Shown here piece after piece: positions 36,907 through 47,865 of a DNA stretch of 64,000 bases. The stretch is from [Phialemoniopsis] sp. UDSM-2020. Its lineage: Eukaryota > Ascomycota > Sordariomycetes > Thyridiales > Thyridiaceae. Numbering within the stretch: position 1 is the stretch's first letter; each line of letters starts with the position of its first letter. The notes under the pieces are model-generated. The model worked only from the letters and a program-made list of their open reading frames with translations, searched no databases and was not told where the DNA came from. The translations under genes were made by a program, and so were the position numbers. The stretch is from assembly GCA_018873225.1 (NCBI GenBank), contig JAEILZ010000003.1, positions 682,001 through 746,000 on the forward strand, read 5' to 3'.

Positions 36907-38883
36907 TTACAGTTGGCGCCCAAACATGAAGGACCCATACATGCCTCCGACCTCGGCCACGGTGACCGGGACTTTGCGCATGCCCCAGTACTGGGCGCCC
37001 ATCTTCCAGTCGCGTCGTCCGTCGTCACGGTTCGGTTCATTAGGGTCGTGGTCCCTGACAAGCCAGGACCTGACGTGGAGGTCAGAGATCCGCCAGCCAG
37101 CCTTTGCGATGGCACCAGGCGACTTCCGCATGCGCTTGAAGGCATCGTCCGCGAGCTCAATGACGTCCAGCGGCTCTGTGTACCGCTTCAGTAGAGTGCT
37201 CACGTTGTAAAGGACGGTCAAGTCCAGCTCATTGCCCCACATGTCGGTGAGGTCCAGGTACTTGACAGTGTGTGGCTCCCATTCCACCTGCTCCTCGACG
37301 GGCGCCGACTCGTCGGGGATGAAGAGCCTATCGACGTCCTGCAGCTTTAGTGATCGGCCCAAGGCGAGCTCCTCCAGGTGCTTCGTTAATGGGATGAGCA
37401 GATCGATGTGGCTCGGATTCATCTTGCTGCCCTTCAAGCTCAGCGACTTGAGAGTCTTTGGTAGGAGCGGGATTAGCTGGGTGACATCGCTGGCAGACAG
37501 CAATTCGTGGCTTCTGGCATCGCTGGCGAGACTCAAGAACACAAGGCGCTTGGCAGCGGGGTGGTTCTGGATGAAGTCTATGACATTGTCGGCAGACAAG
37601 GCATTGCATTTGGCCAGGTTGAGGTGAGTCAGTTTGGCGGTGTGGGAGATTGATTGGAGGGCTTTGTTAGAGAGCCTCGTGCCAGCGACATCCAGGTGGG
37701 TGAGATACTTGAGTCGTGGAAGTAAGGCGTCGAGGACGCTCGAGGGCAAGGTCAGACACTTATGTAGAGAAAGGCGCTCAATCATGAGTGTCTCGGGGAG
37801 CGGAGATGAGGTGAGCTCCACGAATGAGTTCTTGAAGATGGCAGAGGAGCATCCGCAGAAGTCGAGGGCGCGAAGCCGCTCAAGCCCCGTGAACAGCTTT
37901 CGCAGCACGTTGATGTTCAACTCATCGTCAATGTACTCCTGTGCCATAAACTCTTGGAGGCCTGAGGTGAGCTGGAGACACTGCAGCAGCGTCGTCGGAG
38001 TCAAGTTCTGCGTTTGGAGGCGCTCTCGAGCTGTGCTGAATAGAGAGGAGGGATTGAAGTGCGAGAAATCGAGCCGCCGTACGAGGGTACCCAACGCGGG
38101 GTACGAGGTGACGTTCATCAGGAACTTTTGAAAGATCCTCGAGTGCGGAATGGTGACCTTCGTGTAAAGCGTGTTAAGCGTGGCGGTGTGCATGGTCTTG
38201 GAGGTGAGAAGGCATGATATGAGGTCGACATTGCGGCGCTCGATGCCATTGGGCGGGATATCAAGCACAAGGAGGCTGATGATGTTGGCTAGTACGGCCA
38301 GAGTCAGTCAGACTGATCCGAAGAGCCTTTCCACAACGCCATGGATTCAAAATAACAGCAGTAGAGGAGGCAACTTACTCAAAATTTCGATCGGTAGCTG
38401 CTCGAGAGTGGCTTCACCGGGGCGGTCCCTTCCCTTGACTCGAGGTGGGCTAGGCGCCGGCTTCCATGCATTGTTCAATATCTGGAGATCACCAAAGCTC
38501 TTGCTCGCCAGCTTACCCTTCACGTTGATCCCCTTCCACCCTTTGAAGGAGTCCGAAGGTGGCGCCCAGTATCCATGGAGTCTGCTACTCGGCTGCGTGA
38601 GGGGGGCGACGAGCTGCGTCTGGGTAGCTAACATAGTATCCTCGTCGGCGGACGAGTAGTCTTCGATGGCTTCTTCGGGCGGTGTGTTGTACGAGGAGAC
38701 CTTGGAGGAGGTGAAGGTCTGGGCGAGGTCGTCGTCGCGTTCGCGGATGGAGGAGAAGGAGGATCTACCGGCCTTCTCTGGAGTGTTTGATCGTTGGGTG
38801 TCTGTAGCCATGTTCTTGGAGTGGTCGGTAGGGGGAGACCTTGGCTTTTGTTGCGTGAAAGCCCCCTGCAGCTGCTCATCCAT
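36907..38883 (-). CDS. F-box and leucine-rich-repeat protein
   Basis: Two exons, 38883-38379 and 38288-36907 (donor GTAAGT, acceptor ACTAG), giving 628 residues. The splice rebuilds an F-box: LEQLPIEIL joins to TNIISLLVLDIPP and continues through the CLLTSKTMHTATLNTLY helix (about residues 159-215). Leucine-rich, RNI-like repeats follow at about 230-430 (for example KLTHLNLAKCN and YLTHLDVAGTRLS). The 160-residue N-terminal region is disordered. The C terminus (last ~80 residues, with many Trp and Arg) looks like a conserved fungal block. F-box proteins bind Skp1 and present substrates to the SCF ubiquitin ligase, with the LRR part choosing the substrate. I do not recognise it as Grr1 or Amn1, so the target is unknown. 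A later start within exon 1 is possible. Confidence 0.82.
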
Positions 38884-39626
38884 TGAGAAGGAAGAGAAGA
38901 GGGTCAGGAGCTTTGTAAGGTTTGGGCTGGTTCGGCACCGGGGTGGCTATTTTCGCTGCACTAGGCAATCTGGTGCTGGTGTGATGCGGTGCGGAGGGGT
39001 GCCGCGCCGTCCAAGGTTTTGTTTTGTGGTGCGGCCCCAGCAAGTCCTAAGTGAGGCAAGCAGAGGCCAGGATATCACGAAAATTGCGAAAAGACGAACG
39101 ACAACCTTTCTATTAGTCAAAAGGTGGGAAATTTATGTAAGAGGAAAGCCTTGGGATGCGGGGAAGGGGACTGGGTGCCTTGGTGGTGACACGACTCGAG
39201 TGCGAGTGCCGTCTCTCTTTCTCTCTAATTTTGCTGAATTGCTCTTGATGATGGGGTTGGTGGTGTAGTAGCAGCAGCGAAAAAAAGATAGTCGCAAAAG
39301 TGCGAAAAGACAAGTCAAATGGGCATTCACCAAGATGCGACCGCGTGACAACAGAGGCAACGGCACATTTCTCTCCTTGCATTGTGGGAAACATCGTGTG
39401 ATGGATTTAACGGATCTTGTATTTTTAATGGCCACCGGACCCGAGGGCAGGAAGGCGAAAGTCGAGCGAAACAGGAGCGCAGAGCCCATGCTTGGTGTTG
39501 CTTGGGATTGAGTAATAGAAATCAAAGAATGGGTATTTTCCCTGTCAGGTGGACAAAAAGTAAGGTCCCGGTCGGCGGTTACGAAAGGGGACCAGTCAAG
39601 CCAGTCCAGCTAGTAGCGGAAGAGAA

Positions 39627-39633
39627 GGAAGGC
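39627..39633. repeat. Left target-site duplication of the candidate MITE
   Basis: GGAAGGC directly before the left inverted repeat; identical copy at 39797-39803. Confidence 0.7.
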
Positions 39634-39796
39634 AAGTGGGTGTCAGAAAGGTTGACGGTTTTGGATCAATCTCTACCCAAATTGCTAACAGACCGAATCA
39701 TCCATTCATGCTTAGGTAGTGGGATAATCCTGGTTGATCAGTTAATGATCGAGGTTCATCCACAAGGAAAACCGTCGACCTTTCTGACACCCACTT
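39634..39796. mobile_element. Candidate MITE (163 bp) with 29-bp terminal inverted repeats
   Basis: The left end (39634-39662, beginning AAGTGGGTGTCAG) is repeated inverted at the right end (39768-39796, ending CTGACACCCACTT). The match is 28 of 29 bases, with one T/C difference at 39653. The 105-base interior has no coding capacity. Immediately outside, GGAAGGC occurs on both sides (39627-39633 and 39797-39803), a perfect 7-bp target-site duplication. The next base in on each side also pairs (C and G), so the exact edge could shift by one. This is the standard form of a non-autonomous DNA transposon. The parent family is not identified: 7-bp duplications do not match Tc1/mariner (TA) and are one short of typical hAT (8 bp). 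Confidence 0.75.
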
Positions 39797-39803
39797 GGAA
39801 GGC
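39797..39803. repeat. Right target-site duplication of the candidate MITE
   Basis: GGAAGGC directly after the right inverted repeat. Confidence 0.7.
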
Positions 39804-42175
39804 AAGGCGTCACCGGCCGCAGCGAACGACGAACGAGCGAGCGACCACCTTTGACCGGTCCGGGCTTAGGATTGGCACCAGAAAGGATGGGGCCATCGAG
39901 TTGGGATTGAGTAATGGAAAATCTTCCATGAGACCTTCGCCTCTTGGAATGGTGGATGATGTGAGGGGCACTCCTCCATCCATACGTTACCACGAACCAC
40001 ACCAATGCACATCAAGGTAGAGAGAAAGGAAAAAAAAAAAAATTATATTCCCACAGCTGGTGGTGGAGTCGAAAAGTGATGTTGATCGGTGATCGACTAC
40101 ATACACTTACAAGAGGTTGCAGACCTCTTCTTGAAGGATCATTTGTTGAAATGGAGGTTATCCCATACCATGCATCAAGACTACCAGGTACTTACACTGC
40201 TCGAGCTTCAATACGGTCTCCTACCACCTCATATGTCTATCATCAGACCCAAGAAGTTTGTCCTCCCATAACATGCCGGATTTGGATGAGACGGCACGGA
40301 GCGAACGACAACAAGAGGCTGTGTTTGAGCACAAATACTCAGGAACCAGGCCTGTCAGACCATAGCATACCAAAAAATCATACTAAGCCGTGTCACCTGG
40401 TTGGAGGCGCCTCATCCGTGCTACGCGGAGCGGGGACAGGAAATAAGACGAGCGAGCCAGCAAACGTGCAGAGACCAGGCCATCTCCGAGGAAAGGCGAC
40501 CAGGGCACGCCAGGAAGCAAACTTTCCACACACTTGGCTCTCCGACCGCAATTTCCACAATAGCCCGGACCATAACATCTGTCCGTCTGGGTGGGTGTTG
40601 GGACGTCAAAAGCCACGTAGCAAGTCACAAAGATGGAGGTTTGGGAATGAACCAGACTGGCACAAAGACGTGAGATCCGGGGCAAGTGACGATATAGAGA
40701 CGCCCGTATGTAAATCGGCAGAAAGCAAGACGCCAAAGCTGGCAGAAATGACGGTATGTGAAAGACGTTCGGCATGTAAGAGTGTGTGCCAGTCCTCCAT
40801 CAGGCACGCACTCAGAACAGAAGATCGACCAACCATCACGTCCCAGCAATGTATCACCGCAGCCTCTGCAACGCGCTCGCCATACCAATATCACATCCGT
40901 CGAATATGAGCTGCCATGCTGTGCGGCGAACCCTTCACGACGGGCTGCGGCTAGCTACGGGGCGCAGATCCTACTTGGCCGACGCTCTAAGATAACATTG
41001 ATCTAAATAAGGTCCGATTACACGTTGCGATGGTCGGACCCGGGGCCACACAAGGTCGGACAAGATCATTGATGAATGGCAGCACTTGGGACCTGATGCC
41101 ATCCAAAAGCTCGAAACGTGTAATTGATGTGTGAACAACAATGCCAATGGCATTTCTCAACCATCCATCCCCGACCCGTCCGTCAAAGACTCACAAGGTT
41201 CACGTGTCCCCCGGAGTCATGGGTCCATGTCGTCGCGCGCCAAAATAAGCAAACCCCTGCCATGCAAGCTCTGGTGCGCCGCTACGAACCGGCGCGGCTG
41301 GAAACGGACCCCTGGGAAGGGGAGGGGGGTGGTGAGCTTGACCGACAGGACAAGCCGCGAATAAGGGCCCAGACCGCTCTGGACAGAGTGCGTGCGGACA
41401 AGTGAGGCCGCTGGAACAGAAGCTTCGGGAGAACGAAGCTTGCACCGTCCCAGCCTAGCGGCATGCCTTCCCCACAAGCCGACTACACAGAGGGCACGTC
41501 ATGCCCCTGTCATGCTGCTAATTGGACATGGTTGCCCGCATATTCCGGCTTACAGAGTTGCATGCCATTCTGCAGTTCGTATGTGTGCTGTGGCTTGGCT
41601 CTATGATGGCCTCTCGTTCCTGGTCGCATTTGAGCAGAGTTCGTCCAGGTGACCTGCCCCTGGGATTCAGCCCCCTGTCAGGCATGGTTACCTAATTTGC
41701 CGACCAAGAGACGACGAGTGTTGTTCCGCTACAGAACCTTGGAGAACTCTAGGTACTCCGTGGAAGCATCAAGCACGCAACTAAACATGACAAGCATGAT
41801 ATCAACCTCGAAGCGAAAACCCTTTATTTGTACACATCTTCATCAGAGCCTCGTAGCCGAACACCGTGCATCAAGGCTTACACTCGGCCCATGTGAGAAC
41901 ACTACTTTCGCTAGGCTTCTCTGACTCAAACAATCAGAGTATCTAAATATCCTGAAGCCCTCGGCGGCCAGGACGTCATGTTGTGATATTATCCTCTCCC
42001 TTCACTAAAACTCCAAATGAAACACTCATATGTAGGCTTTTCGTTACGCCATGAGAGCTATGCCAGTACCAAACGCCATGAGGGGAAATAACTTTGAGAA
42101 ACCGCTTCAGAATGCCGCCAGTATGTGCCGTGAGCCGCTGTTTTCTAAAGGGGTCGGTAGATCAACCGCGGGGAC

Positions 42176-44379
42176 TCAACGTCCGCTCGACTTGCGATCG
42201 CCCATCTTGAGCCGCTTCTTGCAGTCTTCGCAGTACCATTTCGCTAAAACATCGTGTCAGCACATGCAATCACGGTCTCGAGAACTGGCACTTGGGTGCA
42301 CTTACCATTGCCCTTGGGCGCTACCTTCAGCCCGACACACTCGAGATGGAACCACTCTTTGGCGCAGTCGTCGGCATCGCACGCAATCATCTCGCCGTAG
42401 CTCACTCCGTTGCAGTAACAATACAGAGGATCTTCCTCTTCGTCCTCCTCTTGCCGGCTGCTGCTGGCACTCTCGTCAGCCAGCTGCGCTGCGAGAGCTT
42501 GCGCCGCCGCGGCCGCAGATGCGCCCTTCTTGTGGCTTCTTTTAGGTACGACGCCATTCTCTCCACTCCTCGACGGCCGTGACCTGGCGGCCTCGGCGAA
42601 TGTAGCGAGCGCTGGTGTGGACGGCTTGCTGGCGCGTCCGCTCTTGGTCGTGACGGTCTGCGCGATCGGTACAGTAGGGGTAGGTTCCTTCTTGGTCTCG
42701 GGCTCATCGGTCTTTGCGGGTGTCTCCTTCTTGTCGTTGATAGGATTTGAAACGGGTTTCGGCGGCGGCGGCGGTGGTGGTGGTTCAATCTCAGCTTTGG
42801 GCTCGTCAATCTTTGGTGTAGTGTTGACCTCCTTGGCCACTTTATTCTCGCTCGCAGCACGGCTGCCATTTGGTGCCAGTTCTGGGAGGATAGAGCCGGT
42901 ACCGTTCGGTTTGTTCGACGCCGCCGAAGACGGTCGTTGGCGCGCAGTGTCAACATTCGACTGCGTAGAGTTTTGTCTGGCCCTAGATGAAGCTGGCCTG
43001 GTAGTAGCAGATGGTGCTGGGGAAGCGCGTCCAACTGGGGTCTTGTTGTCCGGGAACGCTCCAATGACGGGTGAAGAAGTTGCGGAGGGAGTCGTGCCTG
43101 GGGGGTTCCTGAGATTCCTCGATGTTAGTCTCAAGTCGCACTCTTAATGTAACACAGGACAATTGCGTTGTGCATACCTTTTCTTCGCCTGGTTCCCACT
43201 GGTCGGTAACGCTTTGCGTTTCTTGGGAGCGCCCTCGGGCACAGGAGTTTCGCGAGGACTGCTGGGTTTGGCCTTGGCTGCATTGTTGCCAAAGACGCTG
43301 CTTAAAGCTTTCTCTGCAGGCCCATTGCCATTGGTAGTCTTCTCGACTTTGCGCCGTTTGGGTGCCGGGTTGGCTTCAGCAGTGGTGGTGCTGTGGGACC
43401 CGGTTCCAGCTGTAGTTGCACTGGCCTGCGCAACAGCCTTTCGCGACTTGCTCGACCCGGACTTCCTGGCGCCTTCACCTTTCTGTTTCCCATCGTGATC
43501 ATCGAAGTCTGAGTCCTGGTGCTGCTGATTCTTAATACTTCTCTTAGCAGCGACCGCCTGCTTTCGCGCATCACTGCGGGCGGCAGCTTCCTCGGCTATC
43601 GCCTGAGCAGCAGCGGACAAGCTAGCTGCGCCTTCGCGCCGGGAGCGCTCTGTCTGAGCATTGCTTGCACGCGCGGCTCTGTTTTCCGCATAAGCCCAGT
43701 GTGTAGTGCTGCCCCATTTCGCCTCCTCGCTGAACTCGTCCATCAAGAACGGCCAGACCTCGTCGATCCGCCCGAGCTGCTTCTGGAGAGCTTCGTTCGC
43801 AGTGGAGATGACGTGGTTCTTTTCTTCGAGCGCTATAAGCATTTCCTTGATATCAAAGGCCGCTTGTCGGAACAATTGCCGGCGCGGTAGGTTGCTGAGA
43901 TCGAAGACTGACGTGTTGATCGCCTCGTCGGTCGGTGCGCCTTGGGCAACAGCACCGCCAAGGGCGACCCCCGTGGAACTATTTTGTACACTCATCGGAG
44001 CTGAAGCTGGCGCTATGCTGCTGGCACCATCGTTGACCGATCGCGATGCGTCGGGAGGGGAGGCGTTGAGGGCGGCGTCGACGAGCTGGAACAAGCCCTG
44101 TTCAGGTTGGTGAACCTTGGCATCCACTTCCTTCAACAGTGTAAAGTGCTTGACCAGCTCCTTCGGGAGCGCAGTTATAGCGTCGGCAAAGTGTGTGACG
44201 GCAGGAAAGATGTCGATGGGCTGATCGTGCGCAGGGCCGCCCGCAAGCGAGTCCCTCGAGTAGCTCCGGTTCAGGCCAGTCGTCGTTCGCGGCGGATTCG
44301 TTCTAGTCTGCCGCACAGGCTGCGACCTGCGGCTCGAAGATGGCTCTGCACCTGTAGCAGGCGGCTTTGCCGTCTTCAT
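42176..44379 (-). CDS. ING-family PHD-finger protein (Pho23/Yng2-like)
   Basis: Three exons: 44379-43178, 43108-42306 and 42243-42176, giving 690 residues. The ING domain is near the N terminus (about 55-225: IFPAVTHFADAITALPKELV, then a helical segment ending near DEVWPFLMDEFSEE). A long disordered Ser/Ala/Pro-rich middle follows, with basic nuclear-signal-like patches and an eight-proline run. The C-terminal PHD finger begins at YCYCNGVSYGEMIACD. Its eight ligands (C4-H-C3) are complete only after joining the last exon, which supplies KWYCEDCKK. ING PHD fingers read H3K4me3 and bring histone acetylase (NuA4) or deacetylase (Rpd3L) complexes to promoters. The sequence does not decide between the two. 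The protein is far longer than yeast Yng2, closer to the long fungal Pho23-type proteins. Confidence 0.93.
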
Positions 44380-45188
44380 CGTGAGGGGTATGGAGTGGAG
44401 GTGTGTGTCGGGGAGAAAGACGGGCAGACGCGACCGTGAATCGCAGAGTGGGTTGGGACGAGTGGTGGCGTAAAGCGACTGGAAAACAGTCTCGCATAAA
44501 AGATAGAGCTAGAGGAACCTCAAATAAGCATAGATCCCTCGGGTCCCATCCCTCTCTGCAAGTCTTGATCGAGTGCGGGTGGCATGGGAAGGAGGAAAAA
44601 ACATGTGCGGCGGGAGACGATTGTGAGCTGCTAGATCTGCCGGTTCGACTTTGGGGCGGCCCCTGCGACTACTGCTAAACCAGCCAGGGCGGTGCCAGAT
44701 CGATTGTGTGGTTCACTGGTGCTCTGTCGCGCACTGATCTTCCCAATGCGCCTGGGTCAACGGACCAGTCATGTCATGCAAACTCCGCACTCGGACCGAT
44801 ATTGTTCCCACCGTGGAGCTGATAACGTCATTGATAAGAGATAAGATAAAGAAAGTTACCTCGGGAGCCTCCATCCAAGCATTAAGGGCTACCGCAATAT
44901 GCTTACTATAAGAGGGAGCGCTTAGTCGCATGGTGCAATCATTGGGTTGCCATTTTGAAAGCTCGAAAAATATGAGGTGGTGGATTCAGTTGGGACGTTT
45001 TTAATAGCTGCAGGGCGCTTTGACTCTAGGTCGGGATTGTGAAGCCCGACGACTGAAGCACAATCCTAATTTATGAAACAAAGTCTAAGGCTGGCTGGTA
45101 TCATCAATCTTGCTACAATTCCAAGAAGAGGAGTCATTTCAATAACGTCCAAAACACAGTAAAGAAGACAGTGTGAATGGTCGAACCC
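44380..45188. other. Intergenic: ING gene promoter and RER2 3' region
   Basis: About 800 bases without a supportable gene or repeat. Confidence 0.5.
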
Positions 45189-46373
45189 TCAGAGCTGCTT
45201 CTTAAGCTGTCGCTTTGGCTTCTCGTCCCTTGCCTTCTGCTTCTGCCGCCATTGCCACTCTACCAGCACCGGGAGGAATTGCCAAAGGTCGAACTCAGGC
45301 CAGAAACACTTGAGGAAGAAAATTTGGGTATCTTGGTGGCACTGCCACAACATGAAGTCGCTCAATCGTTCCACGCCACTAGTCCTGACGAAGATGTCCA
45401 AGGGTGGGTTGCCGGATGTGTACATATGATTGTCCAGGGTCTCTGTGGTGATATTCTCTGGATTGGGATATATCGTGATGTTGTGTGCTGTCCCGGCTCT
45501 AGAAGGTGGTGATTCAGTAGTCGGAAGCGTCGTCGAGGACGACACAGACTCGTCGACGTCCTCTGACCTTGACGAAGATGGCGTGGGTGAGCCTTCGCGA
45601 ATCGTGGATAATGAATCTGTGCCGTCGGCTTGTTTGGATAGAATCTTCTGCTTGATGCGAGTCTGCGAGAATGGCGTGTTTTGCGGGCGCGGCGGCATCG
45701 AATACTCTTGCACGGTGGCACGTATTGATTGGGTGATCTCCTCTCGAGAGGTGTAGGGGAAGCAGATGTTCAGGACACAGCTGTTGTCCTAATGTTAGTC
45801 ATTGCTCTCAGAAGTAGTGAACCGTCAGACTTGCTTTTTGTTGTTCTTGGTGTTCTCTTCGGCACGCTCGACAACTTCCAACACATCTGCGCGGATCAGA
45901 TCCTTCTGCCCAAGAATGCAAACTCTGGCACCATATCGCTCCAACAGCTCGTCGTGTTGTGTCAGCTGCTCAAGCTTGGCCCTCGCCAGCTCCATAAGCC
46001 CGTCGACTTCGTATTTGGGTCGGTTGAAGTTCTCGATACTGAAAGCATAGACAGTGACCACCTTCACGCCACATTTATAGCAGATCTCCAGCACCTGGTA
46101 GTCTGTTAGTTTGCGCCATGCTCCTTTCCCACGCGTTACTCATCCACTCACCCTAGCAAGAGCCTCAAAGCCTAGGTGGTGGCCTTCTATCGCCTCGATT
46201 TTGTGACTCCGAGCGTATCGACGGTTGCCATCCATCTCAAATGCCACATGCCTGGGGATTGGTCCTTGGCTAAGAGCGCCAATGAGGAGCTCTCGCACCT
46301 GGTTGAGCGCCCATTCCGCCGGCGGTGAACTGAAGAACCAGTTACGTATGCGGGGAAAGTAGAGGCTCGTCAT
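45189..46373 (-). CDS. RER2: Cis-prenyltransferase, dehydrodolichyl diphosphate synthase
   Basis: Three exons: 46373-46152, 46094-45831 and 45788-45189, giving 361 residues. It elongates farnesyl diphosphate with isopentenyl units to make dolichol precursors at the ER, the lipid carrier for N-glycosylation. Family motifs are clear: FEMDGNRRYAR with catalytic Asp48, YAFSIENFNRP, the CFPYTSREEI block, and RTSGVERLSDF from Arg297 with its RxSG diphosphate-binding element. A Ser/Thr/Pro-rich insertion of about 75 residues (roughly 193-270) separates the last two motifs and is not part of the enzyme core. The second intron is only 42 bases, with donor GTCTGA and branch-like TGACTAAC six bases before the acceptor. 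Reading through it hits a stop two codons later. It is divergent from the Dsc2-like gene. Confidence 0.94.
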
Positions 46374-46991
46374 CTCTAAAAGTTCGGTAGGCGGCGTACG
46401 CGCCTCGATAGAATTTCTGCGAGGCGATCAAGCTGATATCGGGGGGTTCGCGAACGAGGAAAGGGCTTGCTGTAAAGATGAGCGAGTGAGAATATTGCAA
46501 TGAGCGAGACGCAATCCGTCGATATGAGCGAGCGGCTTTGAGGAATCAACTATTGACAGCACAACACATGCAATATCAAAACGAGAGAGAAGTAAATGCA
46601 GACGTAGGCGCACGGGCTCGCCACCTGTCGTCAGCTTGGTGGCACGCAACGGTTGAGGCTGGGTGTTCGGTCGGTCAGGGAAGGTGGGTCCGCTTGTGAT
46701 CCACATCCCGGCTTTCACAGGCCAAATAGCTGACATCGTGGGCGGGAAGAGTACACCTTGCAGCTGCAGCTACACCTACGCCTCAACTCAATATTCCATA
46801 GCAGAGTCGTCATTAACCCCCCGAGGCGCGACCAACACCTCTTGTTGTCGAACATAGCTATTCACACCGTTCGCTGAGCAAGTTACCAGACACCAGAGCC
46901 TGCAGCGCTCCACTCAGCACCGCCTCCCGATTGCTGTCCCGCCCATTATGCGCTCGAGGTAGCTTCGAAGCTCTCGCCAGATTCGACCAAG
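46374..46991. promoter_or_regulatory. Bidirectional promoter between RER2 and the Dsc2-like gene
   Basis: 618 bases separate two divergent starts (46373 minus, 46992 plus), so both core promoters lie here. No clear TATA box on either side. Confidence 0.6.
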
Positions 46992-47865
46992 ATGTCTTTC
47001 ACCAACGCACCGGTCACGCGCAGTCTAGTCCTGGGCCTGGTGGCATCTTCTATCGCAGTCAGCTTGTTCGATGTCAAGCATTACTTTTATATCCTGATCG
47101 ATCCGCACATATTGCGATACCACCAGACATGGCGGGTCCTGATATACCAGCTCTGTTACACCAATTCAACAGAGGTGCTCTTCGCAGCTATGACGCTGTA
47201 CAATATGAGAGTCATTGAGAGATTTTGGGGTTCAAGAAAATATGCCGTGAGTTGCGCCTTGTCCTTACAATGGCCCTGTCGGCACGCTAACTCGATTGCA
47301 GTCCTTCATTGTCGTATCGGCATTTCTGACGACGCTCTTCCCGCCAGCTATCGTCTTTGCTCTGCGGGCGTTGACGTTCCGTCTAGACATCTTCAACTAC
47401 CTTCCGGCTGGTCCGACGCCGGTCATCTTCGCTCTCCTCGCGCAATATCATGCCATTGTGCCGCACATCTACAACTACCGCCTTGCATTCTCAGCTGCCC
47501 CGCCGACGAATGATAACTTTGTCGGCCTGACTTTCTCCGACAAGTCGTACCGATATCTACTCGCTGTCCAGCTGGCGCTCTTCCAATGGCCGGGATCTCT
47601 TGTCAGCGCCGGAGTTGGCTGGGCTGTCGGCTACTCTTGGAGAAATGATCTTCTCCCGGGTGCCCTTATACGCTGGCGCGTCCCGGGCTGGGTGGTGGGC
47701 TTGCGGCCGACAAAGAGAAGCCAAGAGTTCGAGGGCTTGAGGCGAAGGTTGGAGGGAGAGAACTCCGCCGCTACAACCGGTGCTCAGCGTCAAGTCGAAG
47801 GAGACGCCGCCCGACGGCGGACACTTGGCCAGCAGGTCATAGACCAATTCAGAGGGCCGCTGTAA
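46992..47865 (+). CDS. Rhomboid-pseudoprotease-like membrane protein (Dsc2/UBAC2-like)
   Basis: Two exons, 46992-47246 and 47302-47865 (donor GTGAGT, acceptor TTGCAG), giving 272 residues. Four to six hydrophobic segments cover the first 215 residues. The opening (SLFDVKHYFYILIDPHILRY) and the block WRVLIYQLCYTNSTEVLFAA resemble Dsc2 and UBAC2, rhomboid relatives without the catalytic GxS serine. No such serine is visible here. In Aspergillus and fission yeast, Dsc2 belongs to the Golgi Dsc E3 ligase that activates the sterol regulator SREBP and degrades stray membrane proteins. The C-terminal 60 residues are basic and soluble and show no UBA domain, unlike the S. pombe protein. Derlins are the other possible relatives. 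I place it in the rhomboid superfamily with confidence and call Dsc2 tentatively. Confidence 0.75.

Larger units (their letters stand above)
39502..39920. repeat. Direct-repeat pair flanking the MITE region
   Basis: Bases 39502-39521 and 39901-39920 agree at 19 of 20 positions (TTGGGATTGAGTAAT followed by A/G and GAAA), 399 bases apart, on both sides of the MITE. Only these two 20-base arms are the repeat; the DNA between them is not repeated. Confidence 0.6.
38884..42175. other. Gene-poor gap, about 3.3 kb, containing a candidate MITE
   Basis: No convincing gene; the larger open frames at 39382-40020 and 40076-40909 (plus) show no motif or codon bias. It holds the element at 39634-39796, a 20-base direct repeat at 39502-39521 and 39901-39920, and a 13-base A run at 40030-40042. 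It also serves as the F-box gene promoter and the ING gene 3' region. Confidence 0.55.

Noticed and set aside
39382..40909. Two plus-strand open frames of 212 and 277 codons
   Set aside because: They run through the candidate MITE and repeats, and contain no recognisable motif.
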